Assembly: GCA_003152875.1 (NCBI GenBank)
Contig: PMBF01000026.1
Location: 23,186 to 56,501, forward strand
Direction of reading: 5' to 3'
Source of the DNA: Ignavibacteriota bacterium
Lineage (GTDB): Bacteria > Bacteroidota > Ignavibacteria > UBA10030 > UBA6906
Length of the DNA: 33,316 nt
The notes beneath the pieces were generated by a model that saw only the letters and a list, made by a program, of their open reading frames with translations, searched no databases and had not been told where the DNA came from. A program made the position numbers and the translations under genes. Below, one piece after another: positions 7,738 through 14,482 of the stretch. Each line of letters begins with the position of its first letter. Within the stretch, counting starts at the first letter, position 1.

Positions 7738-10266
7738 CTACATGAGCCCGACCGGATCGATGTCGACGATCAGTTTGACGTCGGCGCTCTTCTTCCCGAG
7801 GTCCTCCACGGCGGCACGGAGGGCTTGGCGCGCGGCCGTCCCTGTCGGATCGGCCGCCTTGAGGCTTTTCACGATGATATGCCAGCGGTACTGGTTGTTG
7901 ATCTTTCCGATCAGAGCGGGAGCCGGCCCGAGCACCGTGAACATCCCGCCCGCCTGCTTCAGATAGGCGCCTACATCCTCCGCCAGGTTTTGCACATGCC
8001 GCTCGTTCTTCCCCCTGGTTTCCACCATCATGAGCCTTGAAAAGGGGGGATAATCCAGCTCCTTCCGTGTTTCGATTTCCTCTGCGTAGAATGTCGCAAA
8101 GTCGTGGTCGACCACATGCCGGAGGCTGTAGTGCCCAGGCTGGTAGGTCTGGATAATGACCTCCCCCTTCAGGGTGCTGCGCCCCGCCCGGCCCGCCACC
8201 TGGGTGAGAAGCTGGAACGTCCGCTCCGTTGACCGGAAATCGGGCAGCAGCATCTGCGTGTCGGCGGAGATGACCCCCACGAGAGTGACGCGGGCAAAGT
8301 CCAGCCCTTTGGCCACCATCTGCGTTCCCAGCAGAATATCGGCGTCGCCCGAGCCGAATTGCGTCAGGATCCGGTCGTGCGCTCCCTTGCGCGAGGTGGT
8401 GTCAAGGTCCATCCGCACGATTGTGGCCGTCGGAAAGAGCTTTGCGAGATCCTGCTCCACACGCTGGGTCCCGACCCCAAGCATGCGGATATTCGATCCT
8501 CCGCACTGGGGACATAGTTCGCGCTGCTCACGCACCAGCCCGCAGTAGTGACACTGCAGGTTCTTCCTGGCCAGATGGTAGGTCATGGTCACAGAGCAGT
8601 TCTCGCACCGCTCGGCGAATCCGCAGTCGGGACATTCCACGAAGGGAGCGAAGCCGCGGCGGTTCTGCAGAAGGATGATCCCTTCATGACGTGACAGGCG
8701 GTCTTCGATTCTCTCGCACAGGACCGACGAGATCGATGATTGCGTGAACTGGTGCAGCTTTCCCCGGTCCACCAGCGTCAGCAGAGCCTTCATGTTTGCG
8801 TACGCCTTCTTCCGCTCCGCGGTCATGTCCACGATCTCGATCTCGGGCATCGGCACCGCATCGATGCGCTGGGGCATTTCGATCAGCGTGTATTTCCCTG
8901 TCACGGCGTTGTGGTATGATTCGGCGGAAGGAGTGGCGGAACCGAGCACTATGACGGCGTCATTCTGCGTTCCCCGGACGATCGCCACATCGCGCGCATG
9001 GTAGCGCGGGACCGCATCGTATTGCTTGTAGGACGATTCATGCTCCTCGTCCACCACGATCAGGCCAATGGCCCGGAGGGGGGCAAAGACGGCCGACCGG
9101 GGACCGATGACCACGCTGACCTGCCCGCAGCGTGCCTGGTGCCATACGTCGTGGCGCTCGCCGGGCGACATGCGGCTGTGCACCACACCAACCCTGTCGC
9201 CGAAGTGTGTCTTGAAACGCCTTACAATCTGGGGTGTGAGGGCGATCTCCGGTACGAGCACAATGGCGGATTTCCCCCGCTCAAGGCTGTGGCGGATCGC
9301 TTCGATGTACACCTGGGTCTTCCCGCTGCCGGTGACGCCGTGCAACAGGAAAGTCTGGGCGGTCCCCCCGTCTGCCGCCGCGGTGATCGTACGGAGTGCT
9401 TCCTTCTGGGCTTCGTTCAGGATGATATGGCGCGTCTGCTCTTCGGTGCCGTATTCCGCGGTGCGGAGACTCTCGCGCCGGTCGATGGGCAGCAGGCCAG
9501 ACGTGACGAATTCCTTGAGCGTGGCGCCCGAGACCCCCGCCAGTCTGAGCAGGTCGGAAGCGGGAATCTCCTCCGAGCCGAGGTCCAGCTGGGCGCCCAC
9601 GGCATCGAGGAGCGCTGCCGCCTGCTTTTTGCGCGCCGAAAGGGTCAATCGCGCCTGGGCAAGAACCCGCCGGTCCACCCGGTCAAGGGCAACAACATCC
9701 TGCAGCTTCGGCTTCACCTTCCGGCGGGGCAGCACGTCTGCGGTCTCAACAAGTCCTTCCCGCTCCAGCTGTGCGAGGATGCTGTTGATCGACTTCAGGC
9801 CTGTCACCTTTTGCAGGTCGGTCGACAGCATGGACCCTTTCTCGAGGAGCGCCGCCAGCAAATGCGCCCGTTTCGGGGACGACCGCTCGAGCTGCGTCAC
9901 CCTCTCCCGGGTGAGTTGAACGGCCGGACTCACGAGCCGTTTGCTCGTGGCGGAAAATCCGTGAGGGATCGCGGCCCTCAGGACTTCGCCGAGCGGCGCC
10001 AGATAGTATGATGCAACCCAGCGGGACAGCCGCAGAAGTTCCCCGGTGATGATCGGAGTGCCATCAATGATTTCACGGATCGGTTTCAGGCCCCGAACCG
10101 CGGTCTCGCCCGGCAGGTCCACAATAAGTCCTGTGGCCACCTGCCGGCCGAAAGGAACAATCGCCCGCACACCCACCTGGGCCGCATCCTCGAGCTCCGG
10201 CGGGATCAGGTAGGTGAATTCCCGGTCAAGACCCACTGGAAGAGCGATGCTGGCGAGCTTTGGCAT
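7738..10266 (-). CDS. priA: Primosomal protein N' (replication restart helicase PriA)
   Basis: An 842-residue ATP-dependent 3'-5' DNA helicase that recognises stalled forks and reloads the replisome. Walker A is HGVTGSGKTQVY (about 309-320), and the DEEH box occurs in VVDEEHESSYKQ (about 405-416). A cysteine-rich zinc region begins CPDCGFAERCENC and continues CHYCG and CPQCGG. Motif VI is in LLTQVAGRAGRS. The N-terminal DNA-binding domain starts directly at ASIALPVGLDREFTYLIP. The protein is longer than E. coli PriA (732 residues); the extra length lies in the region between the N-terminal domain and the helicase core (about 110-280). It starts four bases after the CBS-protein stop, so it is last in a leftward operon. 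Confidence 0.97.
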   Translation of the reverse strand: MPKLASIALPVGLDREFTYLIPPELEDAAQVGVRAIVPFGRQVATGLIVDLPGETAVRGLKPIREIIDGTPIITGELLRLSRWVASYYLAPLGEVLRAAIPHGFSATSKRLVSPAVQLTRERVTQLERSSPKRAHLLAALLEKGSMLSTDLQKVTGLKSINSILAQLEREGLVETADVLPRRKVKPKLQDVVALDRVDRRVLAQARLTLSARKKQAAALLDAVGAQLDLGSEEIPASDLLRLAGVSGATLKEFVTSGLLPIDRRESLRTAEYGTEEQTRHIILNEAQKEALRTITAAADGGTAQTFLLHGVTGSGKTQVYIEAIRHSLERGKSAIVLVPEIALTPQIVRRFKTHFGDRVGVVHSRMSPGERHDVWHQARCGQVSVVIGPRSAVFAPLRAIGLIVVDEEHESSYKQYDAVPRYHARDVAIVRGTQNDAVIVLGSATPSAESYHNAVTGKYTLIEMPQRIDAVPMPEIEIVDMTAERKKAYANMKALLTLVDRGKLHQFTQSSISSVLCERIEDRLSRHEGIILLQNRRGFAPFVECPDCGFAERCENCSVTMTYHLARKNLQCHYCGLVREQRELCPQCGGSNIRMLGVGTQRVEQDLAKLFPTATIVRMDLDTTSRKGAHDRILTQFGSGDADILLGTQMVAKGLDFARVTLVGVISADTQMLLPDFRSTERTFQLLTQVAGRAGRSTLKGEVIIQTYQPGHYSLRHVVDHDFATFYAEEIETRKELDYPPFSRLMMVETRGKNERHVQNLAEDVGAYLKQAGGMFTVLGPAPALIGKINNQYRWHIIVKSLKAADPTGTAARQALRAAVEDLGKKSADVKLIVDIDPVGLM

Positions 10267-10270
10267 CCCC

Positions 10271-10705
10271 CTAGCGCCTTCCTGTGATGTAATCCTCGAG
10301 GTGATGAATGGTCGAGCGCTGGTCCTGGATGATGCTCTTCACGATATCGCCGATCGAGACAAGACCCAGAAGCCTGCCGTCCTCCACTACCGGAAGATGC
10401 CGGATCCTCCGTTCGGTCATCAGCGCCATGCATTCCTCGATGGAGTTGCGGACCGTCACGGTCACGATGCCTGTCGACATGATATCGGCCACCTTCAATT
10501 CCCGGGATGTTCTTCCCGTGAGGGCGACCTTTCGTGCGTAGTCCCTTTCGGAACACATGCCGACGATGGTGTCCCCGTTCATGACGACAAGCGCGCCGAC
10601 ATTGACCTCTGCCATCAGCTGAAGCGCCTGATAGACCGAAGCCGTTGGAGTTGTCGACCAGATCGTACTCCCCTTCTCATCCAGCAGCTGCTTTACTGTG
10701 ATCAT
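10271..10705 (-). CDS. CBS-domain-pair protein
   Basis: A 144-residue cytoplasmic protein made almost entirely of two CBS motifs. The first contains VNVGALVVMNGDTIVGMCSERDYARKV and the second RRIRHLPVVEDGRLLGLVSIGDIV. The start MITVKQLL at 10705 is chosen over the track start because GAGGAGGAAGG lies six bases upstream. CBS pairs usually bind adenine nucleotides and act as energy or ligand sensors. This one has no fused effector, so its target is unknown. It is placed directly before priA (4-bp gap) and 108 bp after the pseudouridine synthase stop. The link to PriA may be only cotranscription. Confidence 0.92.
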   Translation of the reverse strand: MITVKQLLDEKGSTIWSTTPTASVYQALQLMAEVNVGALVVMNGDTIVGMCSERDYARKVALTGRTSRELKVADIMSTGIVTVTVRNSIEECMALMTERRIRHLPVVEDGRLLGLVSIGDIVKSIIQDQRSTIHHLEDYITGRR

Positions 10706-10813
10706 GTCAGCCTTCCTCCTCACGTGGTACGTTGGATGGTTTTTGTCGCGTGGCGTCGGCGGGGGTACAGCCGGAGGGGTGCACTGGCAACATGGCCGCC
10801 CGCCCGGGAAAAG

Positions 10814-11512
10814 TCAAGGCGGAGAGTTCCCCCGCTCTTCCCCGTCCGGGGTTGAACCCCCGGCATCGTTTCTCGCCCCTGTGATGGCCGAGGTAAAGCT
10901 GTCCGGGATGGGCGATTCAACGGTGAAGTGCCCGCCTGATGCAAGGGGGATCTCAATCCTCCAGGCATGGAGCAGGAGCCGCGGATACCCCTGTTGCAGG
11001 GAGCGGTCGCCGTACCGGAGATCGCCGGCCAGAGGATGTCCGATGCTGTAGAAGTGGACCCGCAGCTGGTGACGTCTCCCGGTCAGCGGGTGAGCTTCGA
11101 TCAATGTGTGGCGGGAAAAGCGCTCCCGGACCCGGAACTCCGTGACGCTCTCCCTTCCCTTTGTCGCGTCCACCCCCATGCGTCCGGATCCGAACTGGCG
11201 CAACGGCTTGTCGATCCTTCCGCTTTCTCCCGAGATGATCCCGTGGGCCAGCAGGAGGTAGGTCTTCCTGATTCTCCGCTCCGCAAACAGGTCGTTCAGC
11301 CATTTGTGGGCTGCGGCATCCTTCGCGAACAGCATGACCCCGCTCGCCTCTTTGTCGAGCCTGTGCACGACGTACAGCTTCTTCCCGCGCTCCTCTTCCA
11401 GCATGCGAACCAGGGAAGGCAGAGCAAGATCCCGCTCGGGAATCGAGGGGATCCCTTCGGGCTTGTCGGCCGCAAGGAACCCCGCTTGTTCAAAAAGGAT
11501 CGTGATACTCAT
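10814..11512 (-). CDS. RluA-family RNA pseudouridine synthase
   Basis: A 232-residue cytoplasmic enzyme that isomerises uridine to pseudouridine in rRNA or tRNA. The start is MSITILFEQ at 11512, 43 codons inside the track ORF, with GGAGGACGGGG upstream. The catalytic motif is VVHRLDKEASGVMLFAK, with the essential aspartate in HRLD. Other family features are DKPEGIPSIP near the start, RIRKTYLLLAHG, and the C-terminal HPLTGRRHQLRVHF. There is no N-terminal S4 domain, so it belongs to the short RluA/TruC-like group. The target position cannot be assigned. The C-terminal 15 or so residues are low complexity. It heads the leftward group with the CBS gene and priA. Confidence 0.9.
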   Translation of the reverse strand: MSITILFEQAGFLAADKPEGIPSIPERDLALPSLVRMLEEERGKKLYVVHRLDKEASGVMLFAKDAAAHKWLNDLFAERRIRKTYLLLAHGIISGESGRIDKPLRQFGSGRMGVDATKGRESVTEFRVRERFSRHTLIEAHPLTGRRHQLRVHFYSIGHPLAGDLRYGDRSLQQGYPRLLLHAWRIEIPLASGGHFTVESPIPDSFTSAITGARNDAGGSTPDGEERGNSPP

Positions 11513-11634
11513 GATTCCCCGTCCTCCCCCCCCCGCTTTGGCGTCCCTTTCCGTAGCTGCAGGGAAGGGGGAGGCCTTGCACCCGCTGCTGCGGACTGCC
11601 CGCCAGGTCGGGAATGCCTGGGGCAGACTCTGTA

Positions 11635-11663
11635 TTGACACTCGTGTCCGGTCCTGCTATATT
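11635..11663 (+). promoter_or_regulatory. Near-consensus promoter of the ComEA-like gene
   Basis: Perfect TTGACA (11635-11640), a 17-bp spacer and TATATT (11658-11663). The predicted start site is about 50 nt before the ATG at 11719. It is among the strongest sigma70-like matches in the window. Confidence 0.65.
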
Positions 11664-11718
11664 CCCGGGCTGCATCGTGCGCGCTTCTCCCAACCCACAA
11701 CCCACGGAGGCCTTACTC

Positions 11719-12048
11719 ATGAAACGCTTCACGCTGTTAACCACTCTGATCCTCGTCTGCCTGCTCGCTGCCGGCACCTCAATGGCCCAGAAGAAGGACA
11801 AAGCTCCGGGCAAGACTGCAACCATGCAGACGGCAAAGCCTGCCGATGCCAAGGGGGCCGATCTCATCGACTTGAACTCGGCGACCGCAGAACTGCTCAT
11901 GACCCTGCCGGGCATCGGCGACGCCTACTCCAAGGCGATCATCGCCGGACGGCCTTACAAGGCCAAGACCGACCTGGTCAAGAAGAAAATCGTTCCGAAG
12001 GCGACCTATAGCAAGATTGCCGCCAAGGTCATCGCGAAACAACAGTGA
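11719..12048 (+). CDS. Secreted ComEA-like helix-hairpin-helix protein
   Basis: A 109-residue protein. The start MKRFTLLT is supported by GGAGG eight bases upstream and by a signal peptide (about 1-22, ending SMAQ). After a lysine-rich linker the rest is one ComEA-type helix-hairpin-helix unit: [36 protein letters not shown]. This module binds DNA non-specifically in periplasmic ComEA proteins, so a role in DNA uptake or envelope DNA binding is possible. No other competence gene is in the window. The track ORF begins upstream of the promoter and is too long. It converges with the SMR-like gene, only four bases between stops. Confidence 0.85.
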   Translation: MKRFTLLTTLILVCLLAAGTSMAQKKDKAPGKTATMQTAKPADAKGADLIDLNSATAELLMTLPGIGDAYSKAIIAGRPYKAKTDLVKKKIVPKATYSKIAAKVIAKQQ

Positions 12049-12052
12049 CGCC

Positions 12053-12379
12053 TCACGATCCCCACAGGAGAAACAGCCCGGCACAGATCACCCCGAGTCC
12101 GACGAACTTCTGTATGGATACCGACTCCTGAAAATACCAGATCGAAACCAGGGCGATCAGAATGGTGCTCGATGCGGCGAAGACCGCGTAGGCAGTCCCA
12201 AGCTTGATCGTCTCCAGTGATTTCAGATAGCAGGCGGTATTCAGAAGCCCGATGAAAAGGCCGAAGGCGAAGAGAAGAATCTTCCGCGAGCCGAGCACCT
12301 GGATATCGGAAGCGGCTTTGAAAAAGCCGTTTGCCACCGTATTAAAGATGACCGAGAAGGCGAGAAAAACCGATCCCAT
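12053..12379 (-). CDS. SMR/DMT-type four-helix small transporter
   Basis: A 108-residue inner-membrane protein with four transmembrane helices and the size of the small multidrug resistance family. The C-terminal half aligns well by eye with EmrE: GTAYAVFAASSTILIALVSIWYF and GLGVICAGLFLL. However, the glutamate that couples proton and drug binding (Glu14 in EmrE) appears replaced by asparagine in FSVIFNTVANGFFK. Proton-driven drug export by the standard mechanism is therefore doubtful. It could be a divergent DMT transporter or one half of a heterodimer. AAGGAG lies eight bases before the start. Confidence 0.8.
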   Translation of the reverse strand: MGSVFLAFSVIFNTVANGFFKAASDIQVLGSRKILLFAFGLFIGLLNTACYLKSLETIKLGTAYAVFAASSTILIALVSIWYFQESVSIQKFVGLGVICAGLFLLWGS

Positions 12380-12438
12380 GAACGCAGCTCCTTAACAGGC
12401 TCTGACAGCATCTCGGGGAGTAGTTCTGCTTCAACGCA

Positions 12439-12472
12439 AACGGCCCGTCCCGCCTGAGTGGGATGGGCCGTT
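12439..12472. terminator. Strong hairpin, probable terminator
   Basis: AACGGCCCGTCCC (12439-12451) pairs with GGGATGGGCCGTT (12460-12472) over 13 bp with one wobble and an 8-nt loop. On the minus strand the stem is followed by a modest T-rich stretch (TTTGCGTT). It lies just after the stop of the 12502-12819 gene and upstream of the SMR-like gene, so it probably ends the hypothetical gene's transcript. Confidence 0.6.
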
Positions 12473-12501
12473 ATACTGATCAGCCGCCAACCGCAATCCT
12501 C

Positions 12502-12819
12502 TCAGAGGTGATCTCTATATCCTTTTGCTCCCGATTCCCAGAATTTTGTGAGCGACACGAACAGTCTGTTCATCCATTGTTCATCCTTTGCTGCTTCCGG
12601 GCCGACAAATCCGCTTCCCTGTTTCAGTGTCTCGAAGCGGAATCTGATCAGCTCCCGGTTGCCTTCAGCCCAGACGGCAGGCGTAGCCTCCACAGGCATG
12701 GGCGTCACGTGCACTTCTCCCGCAACGTCCACCCAGACGATGTGGCTGGTTCGGTCATCGTCACAATGGGAAATCATGTCCTTCAACTGGTCAATTGATG
12801 CGATGCTCGAGAGATTCAT
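12502..12819 (-). CDS. Small hypothetical protein (105 aa)
   Basis: No family recognised. The start MNLSSIAS at 12819 is preferred to the track start six codons upstream because GAGGA lies about nine bases before it. The product is soluble, mixed charged/hydrophobic, with no signal peptide or membrane helix. It contains HIVWVDVAGEVHVTPMP and a tryptophan-rich C-terminal part (QWMNRLFVSLTKFWE). It is followed by a strong hairpin terminator, so it is probably a single-gene transcript. The codon pattern and ribosome-binding site suggest a real gene. Confidence 0.6.
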   Translation of the reverse strand: MNLSSIASIDQLKDMISHCDDDRTSHIVWVDVAGEVHVTPMPVEATPAVWAEGNRELIRFRFETLKQGSGFVGPEAAKDEQWMNRLFVSLTKFWESGAKGYRDHL

Positions 12820-12986
12820 GGGAAACATCCTCGTCATACGTGATCAACAATAGAAATCCCCCCGTGTACAACGGGGTGGGAGCCAACCTTGATCGCACCG
12901 CTGCCCTGTCACAAGGGGCTGCGCCGCGACCCGTTGCACTGAAAGCTAGAAAACAGTGTGGGGAAAAGCAAGCGGGGGGGCGAGTG

Positions 12987-13028
12987 AGCGTGTGACGATG
13001 TAAGCGTGTGACGTGTCAGCGTGTGACG
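12987..13028. repeat. Three 11-bp direct repeats AGCGTGTGACG
   Basis: AGCGTGTGACG occurs perfectly at 12987-12997, 13003-13013 and 13018-13028, separated by 5 and 4 bp (period 16 and 15). The arrangement is iteron-like. No adjacent replication or partition gene supports an origin, so the role is unknown. Confidence 0.8.
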
Positions 13029-13067
13029 CCTATTCCTCATTCGTGACTCTGAAATCCCTTGGTTGAA

Positions 13068-13110
13068 CCGCCAGACGTGGTGGGCGGGTTCGACGTTCGC
13101 CACCTGGCGG
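13068..13110. repeat. Imperfect inverted repeat able to form a long hairpin
   Basis: CCGCCA (13068-13073) pairs with TGGCGG (13105-13110). Inside it GGTGGGCG pairs with CGCCACC, with a five-base bulge and a single bulged G. In total about 13 pairs surround a loop of about 10 nt. It lies 40 bp right of the direct repeats. Confidence 0.6.
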
Positions 13111-13225
13111 CGCCTGAAGTCTGCGGGGGCATGTCGAAGACCTTCACGTCCCGCAAGATCGACCGGGAGCATCGGCAGGGCCGCCTCATCCATCCGCGCT
13201 CCCCTTCTCCCGCTTCGCCTCCATC

Positions 13226-13582
13226 CTAGCCGGCCTGCGGAGCGGCCTCCGGCTCATCGGTCCCGGAGGTCCTGCCGCACCTGTGCCGCCATTCCGACTT
13301 GAACTTCTCCCGTTCCTCCGGCGTCATTGCGGCAAGCTTTTCCTCCATGCGCCGGCGCCAGTGGTCGTGTCTCCATCCGTGACGCCATGGGCCCCAGCCG
13401 CGGAGAAGGATGTGAGCAAGGAGAAACAGTCCCACAGCCTGCCAGAAAGTGATGCCAGTGAGACCGAAGAGCGGTGGCATCACCGCGTTCCACAATAGCA
13501 TGACCACCGCTCCCAGCACAAAAGTGCCGAGGACAACCGCACAGATTCCAAAGAATATCCTTCGAAGCCATCGCCGTTTCAT
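13226..13582 (-). CDS. Small two-helix membrane protein paired with ECF sigma factor
   Basis: A 118-residue protein. Two hydrophobic helices (about 9-32 and 38-60) are followed by a Trp/His/Arg-rich stretch WGPWRHGWRHDHWRRR and a helical tail MEEKLAAMTPEEREKFKSEW. The tail resembles the charged helices of periplasmic metal-response proteins or of small membrane proteins next to sigma factors. AGGGAG lies upstream of the start. It begins 32 bp after the sigma-factor stop on the same strand, so it is probably cotranscribed. It might modulate the sigma factor, but no anti-sigma domain is recognised. The histidine-rich segment could bind metal. Confidence 0.7.
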   Translation of the reverse strand: MKRRWLRRIFFGICAVVLGTFVLGAVVMLLWNAVMPPLFGLTGITFWQAVGLFLLAHILLRGWGPWRHGWRHDHWRRRMEEKLAAMTPEEREKFKSEWRHRCGRTSGTDEPEAAPQAG

Positions 13583-13614
13583 AATGTCTCCCTGCTTCTC
13601 GTTGTGAATATGTT

Positions 13615-14190
13615 CTATGGCAAGAATTCGTCGTAGAGATCCTGCAGCCGTTCGCGAAGGGTCAGAATGGCGTACCGTTTTCTGGAGAGCAGCGTATTGA
13701 CGGGTTCCCCGGTGATTTCGGCAATCTCCTTGAAACTCTTCCCTTCCAGCTCGTGAAGAACAAAAACCTCCCGCTGCCGATCCGGAAGTTCATCAAGAGC
13801 ATCGGAGAGCTCAGTCCAGACCCTCGAGCGTGCGAACAGCGTGTCCGGGTCCACTTCGGGGTCGAAGAGGATCTCCTCCAGCCGGACCGGGAGCGACTCT
13901 TCAAGATCCAGCGTCGAGAATGGGTCAGCCTTCCGTTTCCGGTACCAATCGATGATCCTGTTCCTCGCAGCGCGGAACAGCCAGGATGTCAGCTCTTCGA
14001 TCGGCTCGGTCACGCTGTAACTCGTGACGAGCCGGTAGAAGACATCCTGCAGGATATCTTCGGCATCTTCGTCCGTTTTGACACGGCGCCGGATGAAATT
14101 CAGCAGCTTCGGTCTTTCCCGCCGCGCCGCCTGTTCAAGGACAGCGTTCATCGCAAGGGCGCCGTTTGACGATATGAGGTCGTTGCTCAT
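13615..14190 (-). CDS. ECF-type RNA polymerase sigma factor
   Basis: A 191-residue sigma70-family factor of the short extracytoplasmic-function class. Region 2 (about 20-95) includes VKTDEDAEDILQDVFYRLV and SWLFRAARNRIIDWYRKR, the core-binding and -10 recognition helices. Region 4 (about 125-185) includes LPDRQREVFVLHELEGKSFKEIAEITGEPVNTLLSRKRYAI, the helix-turn-helix that recognises -35. A linker with an acidic stretch (EILFDPEVDPDTLF) separates them. The start at 14190 has only a weak ribosome-binding site (GGTAG). The small membrane protein downstream is the only candidate regulator. The regulon is not evident, though the divergent GH3 gene shares its upstream region. Confidence 0.93.
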   Translation of the reverse strand: MSNDLISSNGALAMNAVLEQAARRERPKLLNFIRRRVKTDEDAEDILQDVFYRLVTSYSVTEPIEELTSWLFRAARNRIIDWYRKRKADPFSTLDLEESLPVRLEEILFDPEVDPDTLFARSRVWTELSDALDELPDRQREVFVLHELEGKSFKEIAEITGEPVNTLLSRKRYAILTLRERLQDLYDEFLP

Positions 14191-14311
14191 CTACCATTGC
14201 AGACGGATCATGTGAATGAATATTTTACGAAATGTGAGAAACAGCCGAAAGAGCATTCGAATTTCTCGGGCCAGCACGGTCGCTCGCCATCCGGTCGGAG
14301 CCTCCATCGTA

Positions 14312-14354
14312 CTGGCATCCCCTGATTTTGAGATATTTTGCCAGCCATGTGGCA
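14312..14354 (+). promoter_or_regulatory. Possible GH3 promoter overlapped by a dyad operator
   Basis: CTGGCA (14312-14317), a 16-bp spacer and TATTTT (14334-14339) form a weak promoter. A TGCCA-N6-TGGCA inverted repeat (14339-14354) starts at the end of the -10, where a repressor would sit. A second dyad, TGATC-N7-GATCA, lies at 14375-14391. The whole 292-bp gap between sigma factor and GH3 gene has no other gene. Confidence 0.35.
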
Positions 14355-14482
14355 GATCATATGCAGTCGACGGTTGATCTCCTGAGGATCATCCGGCATT
14401 CTCGTTGACTTCCTCGTAAATTCGTCCAATCTTCTCTTGCCTTCGCCCTCCCTATGTGCAACTACCCTTCCGGGGAACTCCC

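Larger units (their letters stand above)
12820..13225. other. 406-bp gene-free region with repeats and hairpins
   Basis: No credible gene on either strand. The overlapping ORFs 12909-13193 (-) and 13063-13302 (+) are low-complexity readings of repeats and of the neighbouring gene. It holds a CCCCGT/ACGGGG hairpin (12860-12876), three 11-bp direct repeats (12987-13028) and a long imperfect inverted repeat (13068-13110), listed separately. Confidence 0.6.

Noticed and set aside
5703-7745. 680-codon plus-strand ORF opposite the M2-like peptidase
   Set aside because: A GC-driven shadow with His/Val/Leu-rich nonsense text. The minus strand has HELGH, a lipobox, a promoter and a ribosome-binding site.
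12987-13028. CRISPR array or plasmid origin
   Set aside because: The repeats are 11 bp with 4-5 bp spacers, far too short for CRISPR. No rep, par or cas gene is nearby.
13068-13110. Integron attC site
   Set aside because: The hairpin lacks clear RYYYAAC/GTTRRRY boxes at its ends, and no integrase gene is in the window.
12909-13193. 94-codon minus-strand ORF in the repeat-rich gap
   Set aside because: Its RHTLTRHTLTSSHAHS text is just translation of the 11-bp direct repeats, with no ribosome-binding site.
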